From: JBLHKW01 sp047618565
GTDB taxonomy: Bacteria > Planctomycetota > UBA1135 > GCA-002686595
NCBI GenBank assembly: GCA_047618565.1
Contig: JBLHKW010000077.1
Location: 1 to 23,424, forward strand
DNA length: 23,424 nucleotides
Direction of reading: 5' to 3'
This document shows, piece by piece, positions 7,701-14,844 of the stretch. How positions within the stretch are numbered: the first letter of the stretch is position 1; every line of letters starts with the position of its first letter. The notes under the pieces are model-generated. The model saw only the letters and a list, made by a program, of their open reading frames with translations, was not told the origin of the DNA and ran no database searches. The position numbers and the translations under genes were made by a program.

Positions 7701-9544
7701 TGGCGACCGCGCTCGCGCACGAAAACTCCACCGAGGAAGAGCTGCTCGCCATGCTGAGCACGACGCCATGGTGCGAGCTCTCCCCCACCGTGCAGAGCGT
7801 GGCGCTGCAGGGCACGGGCGCTACCCGACATGCCGTGAAGTGGCAATTCGCTTCCCGTGTCGAGGGCACCGGCCAGCACGACTTCGAGGCGTGCTGGGAG
7901 GGTCTCTGCGCACTCGTCGAAGCCGAGGCTCGCAGCCGGGCGCGTTCCAAGAAGGCCGCCGAATGGGCGGCCCCCCTCGGCGACAGCACCTGCCCCGAAT
8001 GCTCGGGCGCTGGACTGACACAGGAGGCGCGCAACACGACGGTTCGAGGCTTCAGTCTGCCCGCAATCGAGCGACTCCCCCTGGGCGAGCTGCTGGCGAG
8101 CCTCCAAGCCGACGGATCGGTCGAAGGCGCCCTGCACGTGCAGCAGGAGACGGCGCTGGGCGCGCTTCTACCCGAGCTCGCGGAGCGGCTCGACGCACTC
8201 GTTGGCCTGGGTCTCGGACATCTGAGCCTCGCGCGTCGCACGACCACCCTGTCGAGTGGCGAGTTCCAGCGCGTCCGCCTCGCAGGCGTCCTGCGCTCCG
8301 GCCTCTCCAACGTAACGCTCGCACTCGACGAACCCACCGCGGGCTTGCACGAGCGCGATGTCCTGGCCCTGCTGCGCCGGTTGCGCGAATTCCAGGCTGC
8401 GGGCAACACGGTCGTGGTCGTATCCCATCGCCAGATGATGATCGAAGCTGCGGAGCACGTGCTCCAGCTGGGCCCCGGTGCCGGAGCCGAAGGCGGGCAA
8501 CTCATGGAGGGAATGCCACAGCAGGTCGAGGTGTCCTGCGACACTACACGGCCCCTGGATCCAGCGCGCATCCAGATCCGCGGCGCGCGCGCGCACAACC
8601 TCGCGCGTATCGATGTGGAGCTCCCGCTCTCCGGCCTGGTCTGTATCACCGGCGTCTCGGGCAGCGGTAAGAGCAGCCTGGCCTACGACGTGATCGCAGC
8701 CTCGCTGGAACAGCGCAGCGCAGTGGAGTGCGAGTCTCTCGATGTACCTGGCGGTCCGGGTCATTTCGTCGCGGTCCACGGCCAGCGCTCCGGACGAGCG
8801 ACGGGCACGTCACGCAGCACACTGACCGTCCTCGACATCGCCGGCGACGTCGCCGCTCTCTTCCATGAAGCCGACCTGCCGCGGCGCGCCTTCGTCCCCG
8901 GCGGCGCGCCCGGACGCTGCCCGGAGTGCGCCGGCAGCGGGCGCGAGAGGGTCGCCATGGATTTCCTTGGGGACCTCGATCTCCCCTGTCAGGCCTGCGC
9001 TGGAACGCGCTTCCGCTCCGAGGTACTCGCGGCCAGATGGCGTGGGAAGAGCATCGCCGACCTGCTCGACCAACCGGCCGCTGCACTGCTCGACGAGCTC
9101 GACAGGGTCCCCGCTGCGGAGCACACGAAGTCCCACCGCAAGCTCGTTGCGGCCCTGGAGACCCTGGCCGATGTCGCAGCCGCCCACATTCCGCTCGGCC
9201 GCCCGCGAAGCGAACTCTCCGGCGGCGAGTCCGCGCGCGTGGCACTCGCCGCCAGCCTGCTGCACTCCGAGTCGCCCGCTCTCTACGTATTCGATGAGCC
9301 GTCCACCGGCCTGCACGAGTCGGACCTCGTGCGCGTGACAGCCGCGTTCCGACGGCTGGGCGAACGGGGCGACCTGGTCGTCGCGACCGAGCATCGCCTG
9401 TCCGCCATCGCTGCCGCGGACTGGATCATCGACCTCGGGCCTGAAGGCGGGCCCGACGGCGGGCGCCTGGTCGATTCGGGCCCGCCCGATCGGCTGACCC
9501 GCGGACACACCGCAGCGGCGCTGAAAGCTAGCCCCCGGGCCTGA
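4706..9544 (+). CDS. uvrA: Tandem-fused double UvrA-like protein with four ABC ATPase cassettes
   Basis: The 1612-residue protein is two UvrA-like halves in one chain. Walker A motifs lie at 37-45, 509-517, 835-843 and 1316-1324. The paired signature motifs are LSGGE (362-366), LSRGE (701-705), LSSGE (1182-1186) and LSGGE (1504-1508). Walker B glutamates are E389, E729, E1209 and E1531. Each cassette keeps a Cys-x-x-Cys pair set: 147/150 with 285/288, 611/614 with 634/637, 943/946 with 1096/1099, and 1405/1408 with 1428/1431. In the first half the chain passes from the R-S-T-V-G-T region (101-106) to F-S-F-N-H-P (138-143) within about 35 residues. The UvrB-binding domain and first zinc finger of canonical UvrA (about 940 aa) are therefore missing; cassette III is similarly short. 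Known UvrA binds DNA distortions in nucleotide excision repair. This paralogue probably senses or binds DNA adducts without loading UvrB, or is an ABC-type resistance protein. No Shine-Dalgarno site is evident; translation may be coupled to the upstream gene. Confidence 0.92.
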   Translation: MQSDDLRTVIRVRGAADNNLARLDIDLPHGRWVAVTGPSGSGKTSLVFDTLVREGERRFLGGLSARARHFFGKLGRSDVESITGLPATIAVGQHATSPSSRSTVGTLTGALDLLRLVFARCATIPGEPTGTRLTRSDFSFNHPVGQCPACHGLGLEDRVDPAKIIADVDLSLRAGALVPTLKSGYTVYSQVTLEVMDRICHAHGFDVDTPWKHLSEDQRNVILYGTRALKVPFGKHPIESRMKWEGITARPREEGYYLGLVPVIEETLKRNRNPNILRFVSSGPCSACGGTRLARAGRTARFGDVTLPDILDQPASRLLESLNELPDAAAWNRVRPALTERIERLARLGLGHLSLARSSTSLSGGEAQRVRLAAQLGRGLSGVLYALDEPTLGLHPESQDGMRKVLDELIVMGNSLLVVEHDPDMVRAADHVLHLGPGAGSEGGQIVATDLPGHPQTVDREADPLGGPAALRTHRRAARGHLLLTGATLHNLASAKLDLHLATFNVVMGPSGAGKSSLIFGTLLPALLGTEGGPFESLSYDDVPADPGTARGKPSIQAVDARPIGNTPRSTPATWCGLFDLVRKRFAKLEAASALGLTASHFSFNNAHERCPNCEGLGVTRIGLHLFEDVELVCDACAGKRYGERILGVELDGKNVAQVLALTFREAHTYFADDPEPARLCAAMVELGLGYLTLGQSSGSLSRGEAQRVKLGTLLGSQRAERGMVLLDEPDRGLAPIDVEALLRSLDALVDAGHTVVAISHQRHVWAAADHLIEVRCGQTNHSPVIDNARLGERRAARSLSGTSALPIELQDVRTHNLRGIDVAFPHGKLSAVCGVSGSGKSSLVFDTLAAEAQARFAESLPFQVRRFMRRLPQPKIGSARGLTPTLSLRQGQERRSTRSTVATQSECGPLLRLLYSRAGMLDGAPCGLSAAHFSRERAVGACAHCSGSGTLQRCDPQRLITHPDAPLIPGSPKAVGALTGTRPGRFFTEADGQHMATLATALAHENSTEEELLAMLSTTPWCELSPTVQSVALQGTGATRHAVKWQFASRVEGTGQHDFEACWEGLCALVEAEARSRARSKKAAEWAAPLGDSTCPECSGAGLTQEARNTTVRGFSLPAIERLPLGELLASLQADGSVEGALHVQQETALGALLPELAERLDALVGLGLGHLSLARRTTTLSSGEFQRVRLAGVLRSGLSNVTLALDEPTAGLHERDVLALLRRLREFQAAGNTVVVVSHRQMMIEAAEHVLQLGPGAGAEGGQLMEGMPQQVEVSCDTTRPLDPARIQIRGARAHNLARIDVELPLSGLVCITGVSGSGKSSLAYDVIAASLEQRSAVECESLDVPGGPGHFVAVHGQRSGRATGTSRSTLTVLDIAGDVAALFHEADLPRRAFVPGGAPGRCPECAGSGRERVAMDFLGDLDLPCQACAGTRFRSEVLAARWRGKSIADLLDQPAAALLDELDRVPAAEHTKSHRKLVAALETLADVAAAHIPLGRPRSELSGGESARVALAASLLHSESPALYVFDEPSTGLHESDLVRVTAAFRRLGERGDLVVATEHRLSAIAAADWIIDLGPEGGPDGGRLVDSGPPDRLTRGHTAAALKASPRA

Positions 9545-9596
9545 CGGTGAATATCTCGGCCACCGGAGAGAAAGACACCACGGCGCGCGCCGCCAC

Positions 9597-10871
9597 ATGG
9601 ATAATGCTCGCCCGAGCAGCCAGCCGGTCAGCGCGCCGGCCAAAGGCCACCTCGCTCTCCCCTCAGCCCACCGTCCAGAACCCGTCATGACCACGACCTC
9701 CGCACCGAGCAGTCCGTCGACCCTGCAGTACCTCGACAAGGCCCTCGCCGGCCTGCGTAGCCTCGGTTTCGGCGAGCAGGAGAGCCAGCCGGCGCCGGTC
9801 GTCGCGTTGCTGAACCAGATCAGCGACCTGGACGAGGATCGCATCATCGCCATCGCCCGCACGCTCGACGAGGCGTCGCACTTCAACCAGATCGTGCGCG
9901 AGGAGATCCAGGGCGTGTCCATCGGGCAGCGTTACGAGGACATCACGACCGCCTTCAACAGCATCCGCGACGACGCCAAGGCCATGGTCGACCACTACGA
10001 AGACGGCAAGATCGACACGCTTGAGAGACTCTCCACGATCTGGATGAAGGTCACGCGCGGCGACATCGCGTCGCGTTTCGAGAAGATCAGCGATACCTTC
10101 CTCGAGGTAGCGGCGAGCAGCAAGGACCAGATCGAACGCGAGCATCGCATCCTGGAGGCCTACCACGACTTTCGCGGCGCCCTCAAGCAGTCCGAGGTAC
10201 AGGCGCTCGAGATCCTGAAGAAGGCGCAAGGCCACGTCGCCAGCGCGAAGCAGTCCGTGGTCGATGCGGGCGCCATGGTCACGGCCTACGCCGGCGACGA
10301 GCCCGCCGAACGAGCCAAGCTGGAGCTGGTGCGCGATGAAGCCGTGCGCATGCTGCAGAATGAGGATCGACGCTACCAGATCGCGAAGGACCTCTCCGAC
10401 AACCTCACGGTCGGCTACAACACGTCCGAAGTGATCATGGCGCGCCTGACACAGACCACGAATGCCAAGGAACGCGTCTACGCCCAGGCGGTCAGCTTCT
10501 TCGGAACCAATGAGACCGTCCTGACCGCTCTCAGCGCTTCGTTCACGGGCATGCACGGGTTGCACGAGAGCACCCAGGCGCTCGAAGCCATGAAAAAGGG
10601 TGTCGCGGACAGCCTGGAGACCCTGGCCGACATCGGGGGCAAGGTGCAGGAAGCCGCGCTGCAGGCCGGTTACGGGCCGAGCATCCAGGCCGACTCCGTG
10701 AAACGACTGGTGGACTCGGTCGTGTCCTACCAGCAACGCTCTCGCGCGATCATCGAGGAGATGCGCGACATGGCGACGCGCAATGCGGACGAGATCCGTG
10801 ATGCGGTCGAGGATGGCAAGCGACGCATGGCGCACATGCTCGAGTCGAGCGCGATCGCCGCTACCAGCTGA
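9597..10871 (+). CDS. Uncharacterised all-helical cytoplasmic protein, first gene of a three-gene operon (distantly TelA-like organisation)
   Basis: I do not recognise a characterised function. The 424-residue product has no signal peptide or membrane segment. After a low-complexity N-terminus (1-42, rich in Ser, Pro and Ala), it is predicted almost wholly helical. Motifs that look constrained are L-L-N-Q-I-S-D-L-D-E-D-R (71-82), I-G-Q-R-Y-E-D-I (109-116), F-N-S-I-R-D-D-A-K (120-128) and W-M-K-V-T-R-G-D-I-A (149-158). A T/N-rich helix follows, V-G-Y-N-T-S-E-V (272-279), then T-Q-T-T-N-A (285-290). The helical layout recalls toxic-anion resistance TelA proteins and database entries vaguely named 'cell surface protein'; that resemblance is from memory and weak. 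The start is uncertain: 9597 has GGAGAG only about 26 bp upstream, and an ATG at 9687 (residue 31) removes the low-complexity leader. The next gene starts 5 bp downstream. Confidence 0.8.
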   Translation: MDNARPSSQPVSAPAKGHLALPSAHRPEPVMTTTSAPSSPSTLQYLDKALAGLRSLGFGEQESQPAPVVALLNQISDLDEDRIIAIARTLDEASHFNQIVREEIQGVSIGQRYEDITTAFNSIRDDAKAMVDHYEDGKIDTLERLSTIWMKVTRGDIASRFEKISDTFLEVAASSKDQIEREHRILEAYHDFRGALKQSEVQALEILKKAQGHVASAKQSVVDAGAMVTAYAGDEPAERAKLELVRDEAVRMLQNEDRRYQIAKDLSDNLTVGYNTSEVIMARLTQTTNAKERVYAQAVSFFGTNETVLTALSASFTGMHGLHESTQALEAMKKGVADSLETLADIGGKVQEAALQAGYGPSIQADSVKRLVDSVVSYQQRSRAIIEEMRDMATRNADEIRDAVEDGKRRMAHMLESSAIAATS

Positions 10872-10876
10872 GCCCG

Positions 10877-11830
10877 ATGGCAGACGGCAAGGCCGCGCCC
10901 ACAGGCGCACCGGAGAAGCTCCAGCTCGACGACCTCATGCTGGCGATGGACGTGGTGGACACACTGCGCCATCGCCAGAGACTCGTCGAACGGGAACTCG
11001 ATTCGGGTACGCGCGAGAAGAACCTCATCGGCCGGCTGCGCAAGATCTACAGCGACCAGGGCATCGAGGTGCCCGAGCACATCCTGGCGGACGGCGTGAA
11101 GGCCCTGGGCCAGCAGCGCTTCCTGTACCAGCCGCCCAAACCAGGCTGGTCCACGCGCCTGGCACGTGTCTACGTCAGCCGCTCACGCTGGACACGCAAG
11201 CTCGGGATCGCACTGCTCGTGCTGGCCGGCCTGTGGAGCGTCCAGTATTTCACGTGGCAGCGTCCGAAGCTGCTGCGCGTCCAGCAACTGGAACAACAAC
11301 TCACGGTCGATCTCCCGCGGGAACTTAGAAGCGCGCGAGATGCAAACCTCGAACTGGCTGCGACGAACGAGGTCGTGAGCGCCATCAATGAGCTGTTCGA
11401 CGCGGGCCGATCGGCACTGGAGCGCGGGGATGCAGCCGCGGCGCTGAGCACCATTGACGAACTCGAGTCTGCGCGCGGAATTCTGCGATCTCAGTATGCG
11501 GTGCGCATCGTCGCCCGGCCCGGCGAGTCCAGCGGCGTATGGCGCATCCCCGATAGCAACGAGAACGCGCGCAACTTCTACCTGATCGTCGAGGCGGTGA
11601 ACGAAAAGGGCATCGCCATGCCGGTGCGCATCACCAGCGAAGAGGACCAGCGCACGCGCATGACCCGCAAATGGGGCCTGCGTGTGAGCAAGGAGGTCTA
11701 CAACCGTGTGGGCGCCGACAAGGAAGACGACGGCATCCTGCAAGATCGGCGCGTCGGCATGAAGCCGCGCGGCTACCTCGAGCACGCCTACCGCATCGAG
11801 ACGGATGGCGGCACGATCCTGGACTGGTAG
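10877..11830 (+). CDS. Single-pass membrane protein, DUF6384-like, second gene of the three-gene operon
   Basis: The 317-residue product has a soluble helical N-domain (1-90). It opens with L-Q-L-D-D-L-M-L-A-M-D-V-V-D-T-L-R (15-31) and carries Y-S-D-Q-G-I-E-V-P (58-66). A basic stretch, S-R-S-R-W-T-R-K (101-108), precedes one transmembrane helix (about 109-125). A coiled-coil/helical region spans 130-205. The mixed C-terminal domain (206-317) contains G-V-W-R-I-P (220-225), N-F-Y-L-I-V-E-A (233-240) and Y-N-R-V-G-A-D-K (275-282). The basic flank predicts the N-domain in the cytoplasm and the C-domain outside. I recall this architecture as DUF6384, whose function is unknown; a profile search would settle it. 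The gene starts 5 bp after its upstream neighbour and ends 6 bp before the next, so the three genes are probably made together and may form one membrane-linked complex. Confidence 0.84.
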   Translation: MADGKAAPTGAPEKLQLDDLMLAMDVVDTLRHRQRLVERELDSGTREKNLIGRLRKIYSDQGIEVPEHILADGVKALGQQRFLYQPPKPGWSTRLARVYVSRSRWTRKLGIALLVLAGLWSVQYFTWQRPKLLRVQQLEQQLTVDLPRELRSARDANLELAATNEVVSAINELFDAGRSALERGDAAAALSTIDELESARGILRSQYAVRIVARPGESSGVWRIPDSNENARNFYLIVEAVNEKGIAMPVRITSEEDQRTRMTRKWGLRVSKEVYNRVGADKEDDGILQDRRVGMKPRGYLEHAYRIETDGGTILDW

Positions 11831-11836
11831 GGCACC

Positions 11837-13309
11837 ATGGGAAAAGGAAAGAACGTACTCCGATCGCTCGACCGTGACCTACATGGCATGCGGACTTCCC
11901 TCGCGAGCCAGGCCGAGTCGCTGAGTCTCTCCAGCCGCTACCTGGCTGACGTGCGGCAAGAACAAGCGCAAGCCATGCGGGAACTTGCACGCATGCGCTT
12001 GGATGAGATCCAGGAGTCCGCGATAGCGGGCGAGGTCGACGCGTCACAGAAACACGTGCAGCAACTGCTGGCCAAGCATCATGAACTGCTGCGCCAGGCG
12101 CGCGACGCAACACAGGCCTGCGTCGAGGCGATCGGCAAGCTCGAATCACTGCGCGAGTCCCAGGACGAGAGCGCGGATTCGGCCAATGCCGAGCTCGATG
12201 CGGCGGTAGCGGCCACTCGCAAGCGCCTCGAGCGCGACACCGCATACATGAAGCAGGCCGATGGCGTGCGCGAGGCCCAGGTGGTTGCGGATGGGGCTGC
12301 ACAGAAGAGCGAACTGGCCTTGCAGGACCGCATCAGGAAGGGCGCGCCCTACGAAGCTGACCCGATGTTCATGTACCTGTGGGAGCGAAAGTACGGCACC
12401 GACGCGTACGCGGCACTCCCGCTCTTCCGAACGCTCGATGGCTGGGTGGCTGGCCTGTGTAACTACGACGGGGCTCGCCGCAACTACGGAGTGCTGATCG
12501 ACATTCCGCTGCGCCTGGAGAAACACTCGGAACGCGTAGCTGCCCGCGCCGATCAAGCTGAGGCCAACCTCGAACAGGTCGAGCTGGCGGCGTTCAGTGC
12601 GGACGGCCACGATGCGGTACGCGCCGCTGCGGAAGACGCGTGCGCGCGCCTGCTGCAGCTCGACGAGCAACTGGACGCAGCCGAAGCCCGGCACCTGGAT
12701 TCCGTCCAGGTGCACACACAGCTGGCCAACGGTACAGACCCGACGTACCGCCAGGCACTCGAAGCAGTACTGCAAACCCTGCGTCGCAAGGACCTGGTCC
12801 ATTTGCGCGCGGAGGTCGAGCAGACACCTCTACCCGAGGACGACCTGGTCGTTGGGAAGCTGCTCGAGCTTGAGCAAGAGGAAACAGTCCTGCAGGAGCG
12901 CGTACGCCAGGAGAACGAGTCCGTGCACGGTTCCAAGAAGTTGCTCGGTGACCTCGAGTGGATTCGCCGGGAGTTCAAGCGGGCACGCTTCGATACGAGT
13001 GACTCCGAGTTCCAGGGCAGCGACTTCCTGACGGGCCTGATCTCCCAGCTATCTCGACGAACGATCTCGCGCGACACGTTCTGGACCTCGCTCGCCCGGC
13101 GCCACCGACGGCGCGATCCGCTCGGAAGCTTCGGAGGTTTCGGGGGCTTCGGCGACGTCAGCGCCAGCGCCTGGGCTCTCGGTAGCATGGCGACGCGGTC
13201 ACTCGCGGGCCGATCTCGCCGCCGGCGCTCGCGCTCGTCGCGCGCCAGCTCGGGAGGCAGTCTTCGCTCCGGCGGTGGCGGTGGCTTCCGGACCGGCGGC
13301 AGCTTCTAA
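11837..13309 (+). CDS. Coiled-coil protein with Gly/Ser/Arg tail, third gene of the three-gene operon
   Basis: Function unknown. The 490-residue product has long helical, probably coiled-coil segments at about 10-165 and 225-385. They flank a compact non-coil core with aromatic and charged residues: W-E-R-K-Y-G-T-D-A-Y (182-191), L-D-G-W-V-A-G-L (200-207) and N-Y-D-G-A-R-R-N-Y (209-217). The last 65 residues switch to low complexity: S-F-G-G-F-G-G-F-G (431-439), a basic R-R-R-R-S-R-S-S-R block (461-469), and a glycine run ending R-T-G-G-S-F. Gly-rich tails ending this way also occur in TPM-type envelope proteins, but there is no TPM domain here. There is no signal peptide or membrane segment, so it is probably cytoplasmic and recruited by the membrane partner encoded just upstream. 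AGGG four bases before the ATG supports the start. Confidence 0.83.
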   Translation: MGKGKNVLRSLDRDLHGMRTSLASQAESLSLSSRYLADVRQEQAQAMRELARMRLDEIQESAIAGEVDASQKHVQQLLAKHHELLRQARDATQACVEAIGKLESLRESQDESADSANAELDAAVAATRKRLERDTAYMKQADGVREAQVVADGAAQKSELALQDRIRKGAPYEADPMFMYLWERKYGTDAYAALPLFRTLDGWVAGLCNYDGARRNYGVLIDIPLRLEKHSERVAARADQAEANLEQVELAAFSADGHDAVRAAAEDACARLLQLDEQLDAAEARHLDSVQVHTQLANGTDPTYRQALEAVLQTLRRKDLVHLRAEVEQTPLPEDDLVVGKLLELEQEETVLQERVRQENESVHGSKKLLGDLEWIRREFKRARFDTSDSEFQGSDFLTGLISQLSRRTISRDTFWTSLARRHRRRDPLGSFGGFGGFGDVSASAWALGSMATRSLAGRSRRRRSRSSRASSGGSLRSGGGGGFRTGGSF

Positions 13310-13410
13310 CCGGTACCCAGAGGTCTCCGATCGGCCGTCTCCATGCCCTGTGGCCCTGGGCACTCCCATTCCGCCCTCGAAGCCCGGAATACTCCCACAT
13401 CGACCACGCA

Positions 13411-14580
13411 ATGGCCCCCATGAACACCCACCTGCTCATCCTCCCCCTCCTGACCGCTTCCCTCTCGTACGCCGCGCCCGCGTCCCCGGCTGCGCTGGTT
13501 CAGACCGACGAAGGCACCCAGGACCTGTCCGCTGAGCTTGAGAAGATCCGCGCCGAGGCCGGTGCGCCCGGAGTCGTGGCAGTCGCGGTCCAGGACGGCA
13601 CGGTCGTGGCATGGGCCGTCGCCGGAGTCCGGGCCCAGGGGTCCAGCGCGAAGCTCCAACTTGGCGATCCGATGCACCTCGGCTCCTGCACCAAGGCCAT
13701 GACCTCGACCCTGCTCGCGTGCCTGATCGACGAGGGCAAGCTTCGAAGCGACTCGACCATCGGCGAGGTCCTACCGGAGCTGGCCAAGCGCATCGACAAG
13801 TCCTACCACGACGTCACCGTCGACATGCTCCTGCACCACCGCGCCGGTATCGCCGAACGGCGGCGCCCCGAGGTCATGGCGGCGTACGGCGAGCTCGACT
13901 CCATCGAGGGCTCCGCGGCCGAGATTCGCCTTGAGCTCCTGGCGCGGGTGATGCACTTGCCGCAGCTCCCGCCGGCCGATGGGGCCTTCGACTACTCGAA
14001 CTTCGGCTACATGACAGCTGGCGCCATGGCAGAAGCCGTGACGGGCAAGACCTGGGAAGCCCTCATGGCCGAGAAGGTCTTCCGCCCGCTAGGCATGACG
14101 AGCGCAGGATTAGGTTCGCCCGCCGGCGACGATGTGCCGGTCGGACACCAGATGACCGATGGTGTGCTCGTCGCTCTTCCGCCCGGACCTGATGGAGAGC
14201 TCCCGGTGTGCATGGGTCCGGCGGGACTCGCGCACAGCAATCTCGTCGATTGGGCCCGCTTTGTTACGGACCAGATGCGCGGCGAGCGCGGTGAGGGCGA
14301 GCTACTGAAGAGCGACACCTATGTACAGCTACACGCCGACACGTACGGCAGCGGGTATGCTGCGGGTTGGGGAATCGCCAAGCACAGCCTGAGCTGGAGC
14401 GAACCTACAGCCTCGTGGCGACACAATGGCAGCGACGGCACCTGGTACTCGATGGTCAAGGCCCTGCCCGAATGGGAGCTCGTCGTGGTGTCCGCGGCCA
14501 ACTGCGCAGACGGTCCCGCCGAGCGTGCGACGACCCAGGCGGAGCTGCTGCTGCTCAAGGCCCTCGGCTTCGCCGACTGA
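13411..14580 (+). CDS. Serine hydrolase of the class C beta-lactamase / PBP-like fold, exported
   Basis: The 389-residue protein has a signal peptide (hydrophobic 7-19, likely cut near A-S-L-S-Y-A-A-P). The three family motifs are visible: S-C-T-K (S92 nucleophile, K95 base), Y-S-N (195-197), and H-N-G (338-340) in place of K-T-G, as in esterase and D-aminopeptidase members. L-H-H-R-A-G-I (141-147) and F-R-P-L-G-M (224-229) are also typical. The protein probably acts in the periplasm on peptidoglycan-derived peptides, esters or lactams; the substrate cannot be predicted. The H-N-G triad argues against a true AmpC beta-lactamase, which carries K-T-G. The ATG at 13411 or 13420 could be the start, and neither has a good ribosome binding site. 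It lies 101 bp after the coiled-coil gene, so it may have its own promoter. Confidence 0.88.
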   Translation: MAPMNTHLLILPLLTASLSYAAPASPAALVQTDEGTQDLSAELEKIRAEAGAPGVVAVAVQDGTVVAWAVAGVRAQGSSAKLQLGDPMHLGSCTKAMTSTLLACLIDEGKLRSDSTIGEVLPELAKRIDKSYHDVTVDMLLHHRAGIAERRRPEVMAAYGELDSIEGSAAEIRLELLARVMHLPQLPPADGAFDYSNFGYMTAGAMAEAVTGKTWEALMAEKVFRPLGMTSAGLGSPAGDDVPVGHQMTDGVLVALPPGPDGELPVCMGPAGLAHSNLVDWARFVTDQMRGERGEGELLKSDTYVQLHADTYGSGYAAGWGIAKHSLSWSEPTASWRHNGSDGTWYSMVKALPEWELVVVSAANCADGPAERATTQAELLLLKALGFAD

Positions 14581-14844
14581 GGGTCAAGGGGCCCGGAAAT
14601 CCGGCAATCGGGGGCCGCAAAGTTGCCACGCGCGCGGATGCTGAAGTGAGATGCGGGCGTGGCCCGGGCGCGCACCCATGCGCGGCGGACGAGTGGATCG
14701 CCGGCTGCACAAGCCACCTCAATCCATGGAGCACGCGCCACATTCGCGGCACTTTCAAGGAACGTGCGTTTTGTCATCTCGAGTTCCGGGGCACTGCGCG
14801 GTCCGGGGTACCACGCGACGACGAGACCGGGCCGAGCGAAAGCC
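14581..14844. other. Spacer between the serine hydrolase and a short TPR gene
   Basis: All long open frames here look like noise, and the downstream frame extends back through it only as Arg/Ala/Thr-rich text without domain signal. A short inverted repeat, CCGG-AAAT-CCGG, sits near 14594-14605, shortly after the hydrolase stop, but is too weak to call a terminator. The spacer may contain decayed coding sequence belonging to the TPR gene. Confidence 0.35.

Noticed and set aside
6797..8137. 446-codon reverse-strand open frame opposite the middle of the double UvrA gene
   Set aside because: GC-rich antisense shadow; no motif and incompatible with the clear ATPase cassettes on the other strand.
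9663..10910. 415-codon reverse-strand open frame opposite the first gene of the three-gene operon
   Set aside because: Nearly full-length antisense frame, but it has no domain signal and the sense frame has well-formed helical motifs and operon spacing.
13121..13309. Gly/Phe repeat tail of the coiled-coil gene as a DNA-level tandem repeat or mobile element scar
   Set aside because: The repeats are short, in frame and fit a low-complexity protein tail ending in a normal stop; no flanking duplications were seen.
13344..13362. Inverted repeat TGCCC/GGGCA after the coiled-coil gene as a terminator
   Set aside because: Only five base pairs, nine-base loop, no T-tract; expected by chance in this composition.
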